Shown in pieces: positions 59,619-64,000 of a stretch of 64,000 nt of DNA (positions are counted from its first letter, which is position 1; each line of letters begins with the position of its first letter). Both the position numbers and the translations under genes were made by a program. The DNA lies in the NCBI RefSeq assembly GCF_003584165.1, contig NZ_QXFJ01000011.1:62001-126000 (forward strand), read 5' to 3'. The notes beneath the pieces were generated by a model, which searched no databases, was not told where the DNA came from, and saw nothing but the letters and a program-made list of their open reading frames with translations. The stretch comes from Flagellimonas aequoris. Its GTDB lineage: Bacteria > Bacteroidota > Bacteroidia > Flavobacteriales > Flavobacteriaceae.

Positions 59619-61415
59619 CTAATCATTCAACTTTAAAACGGCCATAAAGGCTTGCTGTGGGATTTCCACATTACCCACTTGGCGCATACGTTTTTTACCC
59701 TTTTTCTGTTTTTCCAAAAGTTTACGCTTACGGGAAATATCACCACCATAACACTTGGCGGTCACATCCTTTCTGAGCGCCTTGATGGTCTCACGGGAAA
59801 TGATTTTGGCCCCAATGGCGGCCTGGATCGGAATGTCGAACTGCTGTCTGGGGATGAGCTCCTTCAGCTTTTCGCACATTTTTTTACCGATGTTGTGGGC
59901 ATTGTCAAAATGGACCAGAGCGGAAAGGGCATCTACGGGTTGGGCATTCAAAAGGATGTCCACCCGAACCAATTTGGAAACCCGCATCCCAATTGGGGAA
60001 TAATCGAAAGAGGCATATCCCTTGGAAACCGTTTTCAAGCGATCGTAAAAATCGAATACGATTTCTGCCAACGGCATATCAAAATTAAGTTCCACTCGCT
60101 CAGTAGTCAAATAGGTCTGATTGGTAATCTGTCCCCGCTTATCAATACAGAGCGACATCACGTTCCCCACAAAATCGGATTTGGTGATGATGGTAGCCTT
60201 AATGTATGGCTCCTCCACCCGGTCCAAAGAAGAAGGATCGGGAAGATCGGATGGGTTGTTAACAACGATCGGGGTTTCTTTGTCCTTGGTGGTATAGGCA
60301 AGATAGCTCACGTTAGGTACGGTGGTGATTACCGTCATATCGAACTCCCGCTCCAGGCGTTCCTGTACGATTTCCATGTGCAACATACCCAAGAAACCAC
60401 AACGGAAACCAAACCCCAAGGCGGCACTACTTTCCGGGGTGAATACCAAAGAGGCATCATTGAGTTGCAGTTTTTCCATGGAGGACCTAAGCTCTTCAAA
60501 ATCCTCTGTATCCACAGGATAAATTCCGGCAAACACCATAGGTTTTACATCTTCAAAACCTTCAATGGCATTTTTGGTCGGGTTGGCGGCATCGGTAATG
60601 GTATCACCCACTTTCACCTCGCGCGCATCCTTGATACCGGTAATCAAATAGCCCACATCTCCTGCGGAAATTTTGTTTTTGGGCATTTGTCTCAGCTTTA
60701 AGGTGCCAATTTCATCGGCCTCATAAGCTTTTCCTGTAGCCACAAACTTTATTTTTTGTCCTTTTCGGATTTCGCCGTTCATCACCCTAAAATAGGTTTC
60801 CACACCCCTGAACGGATTGTAGACCGAGTCAAAGACCAAGGCCTGCAAAGGTTCGTTGATGTTACCCTTTGGGGCAGGAATGCGCTCAATGATGGCTTTT
60901 AGGATTTCTCCGATACCGATACCGGTTTTGGCACTGGCGGGAATAACTTCTGAAGGATCACAACCCAATAGGTCCACGATGTCATCGGTCACCTCTTCGG
61001 GATTGGCACTGGGCAGATCCACTTTGTTCAGAACAGGGATAATTTCTAAATCGTTTTCCAAAGCAAGGTATAGGTTGGAAATGGTCTGTGCTTGAATACT
61101 TTGTGCGGCATCCACAACCAAAAGAGCACCTTCACACGCGGCAATGGATCGTGAAACCTCATAGGAAAAATCCACGTGTCCGGGAGTGTCGATCAGGTTA
61201 AGAATATAGGTTTCACCCTCGTACACATATTCCATTTGTATGGCATGACTTTTAATGGTGATGCCACGTTCGCGCTCCAGGTCCATGTTGTCCAACAATT
61301 GATCCTGTTTTTCACGCTCGGTAACGGAGCCCGTGAAATCCAACAAACGGTCTGCCAAGGTACTCTTACCGTGGTCTATATGCGCAATGATGCAAAAATT
61401 CCTGATCTTTTCCAT
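59619..61415 (-). CDS. lepA: Elongation factor 4 (LepA)
   Basis: 598 residues, translational GTPase that back-translocates or remodels ribosomes. G1 '[16 protein letters not shown]', G2/G3 '[14 protein letters not shown]' and '[13 protein letters not shown]', G4 '[10 protein letters not shown]', G5 'SAKTGIG'. The LepA-specific C-terminal domain contains '[20 protein letters not shown]' and ends '[12 protein letters not shown]'. Full length. Monocistronic with a complete promoter (TTTG, 17 bases, TATATTTG) at 61456-61484, and divergent from the TonB-dependent receptor. Confidence 0.97.
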   Translation of the reverse strand: MEKIRNFCIIAHIDHGKSTLADRLLDFTGSVTEREKQDQLLDNMDLERERGITIKSHAIQMEYVYEGETYILNLIDTPGHVDFSYEVSRSIAACEGALLVVDAAQSIQAQTISNLYLALENDLEIIPVLNKVDLPSANPEEVTDDIVDLLGCDPSEVIPASAKTGIGIGEILKAIIERIPAPKGNINEPLQALVFDSVYNPFRGVETYFRVMNGEIRKGQKIKFVATGKAYEADEIGTLKLRQMPKNKISAGDVGYLITGIKDAREVKVGDTITDAANPTKNAIEGFEDVKPMVFAGIYPVDTEDFEELRSSMEKLQLNDASLVFTPESSAALGFGFRCGFLGMLHMEIVQERLEREFDMTVITTVPNVSYLAYTTKDKETPIVVNNPSDLPDPSSLDRVEEPYIKATIITKSDFVGNVMSLCIDKRGQITNQTYLTTERVELNFDMPLAEIVFDFYDRLKTVSKGYASFDYSPIGMRVSKLVRVDILLNAQPVDALSALVHFDNAHNIGKKMCEKLKELIPRQQFDIPIQAAIGAKIISRETIKALRKDVTAKCYGGDISRKRKLLEKQKKGKKRMRQVGNVEIPQQAFMAVLKLND

Positions 61416-61455
61416 ATAACAATAACCTATCCGTAAAAAGGGTGATAAGCAACTG

Positions 61456-61484
61456 CAAATATAGTTGTTTTAACTGCCCACAAA
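61456..61484 (-). promoter_or_regulatory. lepA promoter (-33 TTTG, 17-base spacer, -7 TATATTTG)
   Basis: On the minus strand TTTG (61484-61481) and TATATTTG (61463-61456) are both exact Bacteroidota promoter elements at a normal spacing. They lie 40 bases upstream of the lepA ATG. This is the clearest two-element promoter in the window. Confidence 0.72.
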
Positions 61485-61538
61485 GGGTTTTTTGAAAATT
61501 AGGAAACGAAGGGGTTATATCGACCAAAAATAATTTCA

Positions 61539-61546
61539 TAGATTTG
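61539..61546 (+). promoter_or_regulatory. Bacteroidota -7 box for the TonB-dependent receptor
   Basis: TAGATTTG, exact TAnnTTTG match, 20 bases upstream of the ATG at 61567. No clear -33 TTG. Confidence 0.55.
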
Positions 61547-61566
61547 AGGTTCAACCCCAACCATTC

Positions 61567-63987
61567 ATGAAGCAAACCACCTACATTCTATTATTGGTGT
61601 TTTTGACGGCGAACGCTTTGAGCGGACAGACCTTTAAAATTTCAGGAAAGGTGGTGGATGAACAGAACGAGGTCATTCCCTACGCAAACATTCTACTTTT
61701 AAAAGCTTCCGATACTACATTCATAAAAGGTACCTCGGCCGATGACAATGGGTTTTTTTCCTTGACGGAGGTAGAGCCGAACCTATACTTGCTTCAGGCC
61801 AGCTATGTAGGAAGGGGATCCGAGCCTCGGGCTTTGGATATCAAAACCGATGTTTCCCTAGGCGCGTTGATCATTCCGCTAGAAACTAACGAACTCGATG
61901 AGGTAGTGGTCACGGCACAGCGACCAAAACTGCAAAGACTACCAGACAGACTGGTCTTTTCGGTTGAAAACACCGTGGTTTCACAAGGAACTTCTTGGGA
62001 TATCCTTAAAAGTACGCCTGGGGTCATCGTAAACCAGGATGAACTCTTGATCCGAGGGCAAAATGCCACAGTGTACCTGAACGATAGAAAGGTTCAACTT
62101 TCCGGTCAGGAGGTACAGGATTTATTACAGGGACTGTCGGGTGCCAACATCAAATCGGTGGAGGTGATTGCCAACCCACCGGCCAGCTATGATGCCGAAG
62201 GAGGCCCTATTTTGAACATTGTGACCAGTAAGAATATCATTCCGGGGTACAAGGGAAGCGTCAATGGCACCTATACCCAAGCGGTGTTTCCAAAATTCAG
62301 TATGGGGACCAGTCATTATTACAAAACCGATAAGCTACACCTGTTCGCCAATTATACCATCAACCCACAAAAGGAATTGAAGAAAACGGTAAAGGGTATC
62401 AATTTTATGGACAATACCAACACTGTTTTTTCACAATGGAATACGGATTATAACCAGACCAATAGTTCGCAATCCCAAAATGGAAGTTTCATCTTGGATT
62501 ATGATTTTGATGAACACAACAGTTTGAATTTTACATCCAACCTATTGTTCAATTTGGGACAGGACCAGCGTACCCATCTCAACAATGAAATGCGAAACGG
62601 ATCGGGCCAGCTGGATTCCACCTTTACTACGCAGAACAATGCGAATTTGGACAATACCAATTTGGCTTTTGATCTGAGCTATGTGCATAAGTTGAAAAAG
62701 CCGGGGGCCCGGTTGAGCGCAAATGGCCATTATACCTATTTTAACGGGAAGTCGCTTCAGAACCTAGGTTCTGATTATTTTGACGCGAGTGGTAACTTTT
62801 TAAGGGAATTCGGGTTTGATGCGGATTCAGAGCAGGACATTCGAATTTTCACGGGCCAATTGGATTATTCAACCCCTATTGGAAATGCTTCCTTTGAGAC
62901 CGGGGCAAAGATTTCCTCGATTGCATCAGAAAGCAATCTGGACTTCTTCAATTTTACGGGTTCGAGCAATACAGTGGATGCCTCCTTGTCCGACCGTTAT
63001 ACCTATGACGAGAATGTATATGCCGCATACTTGAGCTTTGTGAAGAATTGGGAAAAATGGTCGATGAAGTTGGGCGTCCGAGGAGAATTGACCGAGGCCG
63101 AAGGCACATCCCTAACGTTGAACCAAGTCAACACCCAAGACTTTTTTGAGCCGTTTCCGTCTGTCTATGTGCTGTACTCCCCTTCGGACAAGCACAGTTT
63201 TTCCTTTGATTATGGACGGAACGTGGATCGACCCAAATACAACGATCTGAATCCGTTTCGGTTTTTTTTCAATGAGAACGATTATGAACAAAGCAACCCA
63301 AGCTTGACGCCTAGTTTCAGTAATAATTTCAATTTTAACTACACCCTTAACAGCGAATATTTCTTCGATGTCTATTACCGTGATAATGGCAGCAACATTG
63401 CGTATCTGGTTTTTCAGGACAACGACAACCAAACTTTGGTGGAGCTGAAGCAGAATGTGCTGGACAGTAAATCGTACGGTCTGGACTTTACCTTGAGCAA
63501 ATCCCTCATGTCGTCTTGGTTTGTGTATGCCTACACTTCCCTTTTTCACGAGGAAGAAACCTTTTTGGCCACCCAAAGCGGCAATGTGGAATTTACCAAC
63601 AAAGTGAACGGGGTTTACGCTTATCTGGGCAACTATTTGACCCTCTCCAAAGACGGCACTTTTACGGGTGAAGTTACTGGGACTTATATTTCAAAGTTTC
63701 TGTTCGGATCGTATGTTTCCGATGAGCAGTTCAACTTGACCTTAGGCTTACGTAAAACGCTGTTCAACAATAAGATCATCCTTTCTTTGGCCGCTGAGGA
63801 TATTTTGGAAAAATATGTACCCACCTATCGTTCCCAATATTTAAACCAAGACAATTTTTACCGAAGAAGGCCCGAAACCCAGTTCATCCGCTTCGGATTT
63901 ACCTACAATTTTGGAAACTTCCGATTGGAAGACAACCAACGCGGAATAGACAAAAAGGAGCGCGACCGATTACAATCGCAGCAGTAA
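61567..63987 (+). CDS. TonB-dependent receptor with outer-membrane beta-barrel (OMP_b-brl_3 type)
   Basis: 806 residues. A signal peptide (ends 'NALSGQ') is followed by a carboxypeptidase-regulatory-like beta-sandwich ('FKISGKVVDEQNEVIPYANI', residues ~20-105), a short plug ('LKSTPGVIVNQDELLIRGQN', 'SVEVIANPPASYDAEGGPI') and a long barrel ending 'QFIRFGFTYNFGNFRLEDN'. The 'PYDAEG..IlNI.t'-type plug end is typical of the Bacteroidota 'outer membrane beta-barrel family protein' subgroup. Energised uptake of an unknown ligand is expected; no SusD-like partner lies inside the window. Its stop is 13 bases before the right edge, so an operon partner could lie beyond. Confidence 0.9.
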   Translation: MKQTTYILLLVFLTANALSGQTFKISGKVVDEQNEVIPYANILLLKASDTTFIKGTSADDNGFFSLTEVEPNLYLLQASYVGRGSEPRALDIKTDVSLGALIIPLETNELDEVVVTAQRPKLQRLPDRLVFSVENTVVSQGTSWDILKSTPGVIVNQDELLIRGQNATVYLNDRKVQLSGQEVQDLLQGLSGANIKSVEVIANPPASYDAEGGPILNIVTSKNIIPGYKGSVNGTYTQAVFPKFSMGTSHYYKTDKLHLFANYTINPQKELKKTVKGINFMDNTNTVFSQWNTDYNQTNSSQSQNGSFILDYDFDEHNSLNFTSNLLFNLGQDQRTHLNNEMRNGSGQLDSTFTTQNNANLDNTNLAFDLSYVHKLKKPGARLSANGHYTYFNGKSLQNLGSDYFDASGNFLREFGFDADSEQDIRIFTGQLDYSTPIGNASFETGAKISSIASESNLDFFNFTGSSNTVDASLSDRYTYDENVYAAYLSFVKNWEKWSMKLGVRGELTEAEGTSLTLNQVNTQDFFEPFPSVYVLYSPSDKHSFSFDYGRNVDRPKYNDLNPFRFFFNENDYEQSNPSLTPSFSNNFNFNYTLNSEYFFDVYYRDNGSNIAYLVFQDNDNQTLVELKQNVLDSKSYGLDFTLSKSLMSSWFVYAYTSLFHEEETFLATQSGNVEFTNKVNGVYAYLGNYLTLSKDGTFTGEVTGTYISKFLFGSYVSDEQFNLTLGLRKTLFNNKIILSLAAEDILEKYVPTYRSQYLNQDNFYRRRPETQFIRFGFTYNFGNFRLEDNQRGIDKKERDRLQSQQ

Positions 63988-64000
63988 TGTGTTGATTTTG

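Noticed and set aside
59652..60701. 349-codon plus-strand frame opposite lepA
   Set aside because: Shadow of a highly conserved gene; the translation has no recognisable domain.

Overview
The window reads as chromosome of a marine-type flavobacterium (Bacteroidota, most likely Flavobacteriaceae; genus not decidable by eye). Three things point there: type IX secretion (T9SS) type-B sorting domains beside PorP/SprF outer-membrane partners; promoters with the Bacteroidota -7 box TAnnTTTG instead of a sigma-70 -10 box, and few Shine-Dalgarno sequences; and lineage-typical families (DUF4837, DUF4175, an OmpH/Skp-like lipoprotein, DUF6327). No prophage, insertion sequence or CRISPR array was seen.

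Layout. 1-6.4 kb: a DUF4837 lipoprotein (cut by the left edge) with a LysM lytic transglycosylase, pgk, then holB, a DoxX-like protein, a DUF2071 protein and a membrane protein. 6.5-14.4 kb, minus strand: OmpH-like lipoprotein, methyltransferase, lipoprotein, mnmG, ybeY and DUF4175. Two near-perfect 16-bp ParB sites (parS) flank mnmG, and two degenerate ones lie in neighbouring genes. 14.5-20 kb: gltX, an SPFH protein, a ytxH/holin/DUF6327 envelope trio, and glnS.

20.2-39.8 kb is the dominant accessory region. It is one co-directional 19.5-kb operon made of two consecutive cargo-partner pairs: an Ig-like T9SS cargo with a PorP barrel fused to two SPOR-like domains, then a 4736-residue SprB-like giant adhesin with a SprF-like protein. 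The giant has roughly 40 cysteine-paired repeats, interrupted by an unrelated beta-sandwich-like insert.

39.8-46.5 kb: folB, two tandem tRNA-Cys genes (the first with an abnormal anticodon loop), a LysE transporter, a DUF2807 protein, rnr, a 593-bp AT-rich gap with DnaA-box-like sites and a direct repeat (origin candidate), then rpiB, a CDF metal exporter and a GNAT enzyme. 46.5-50 kb: a compact type II restriction-modification pair (5mC methyltransferase plus a small PD-(D/E)xK protein starting at TTG inside it), a DUF3592-like membrane protein and an orphan SMI1/KNR4 gene. 50-64 kb: ctp peptidase, rnpA, M1 and S8 peptidases, an MBL hydrolase, a CPA antiporter, a DIP1984 protein, lepA and a TonB-dependent receptor.

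Most of the window is core genome. The observations most worth following are the T9SS adhesin operon with its PorP-SPOR fusion, the parS cluster with the possible origin, the odd tRNA-Cys, and the small restriction-modification pair.
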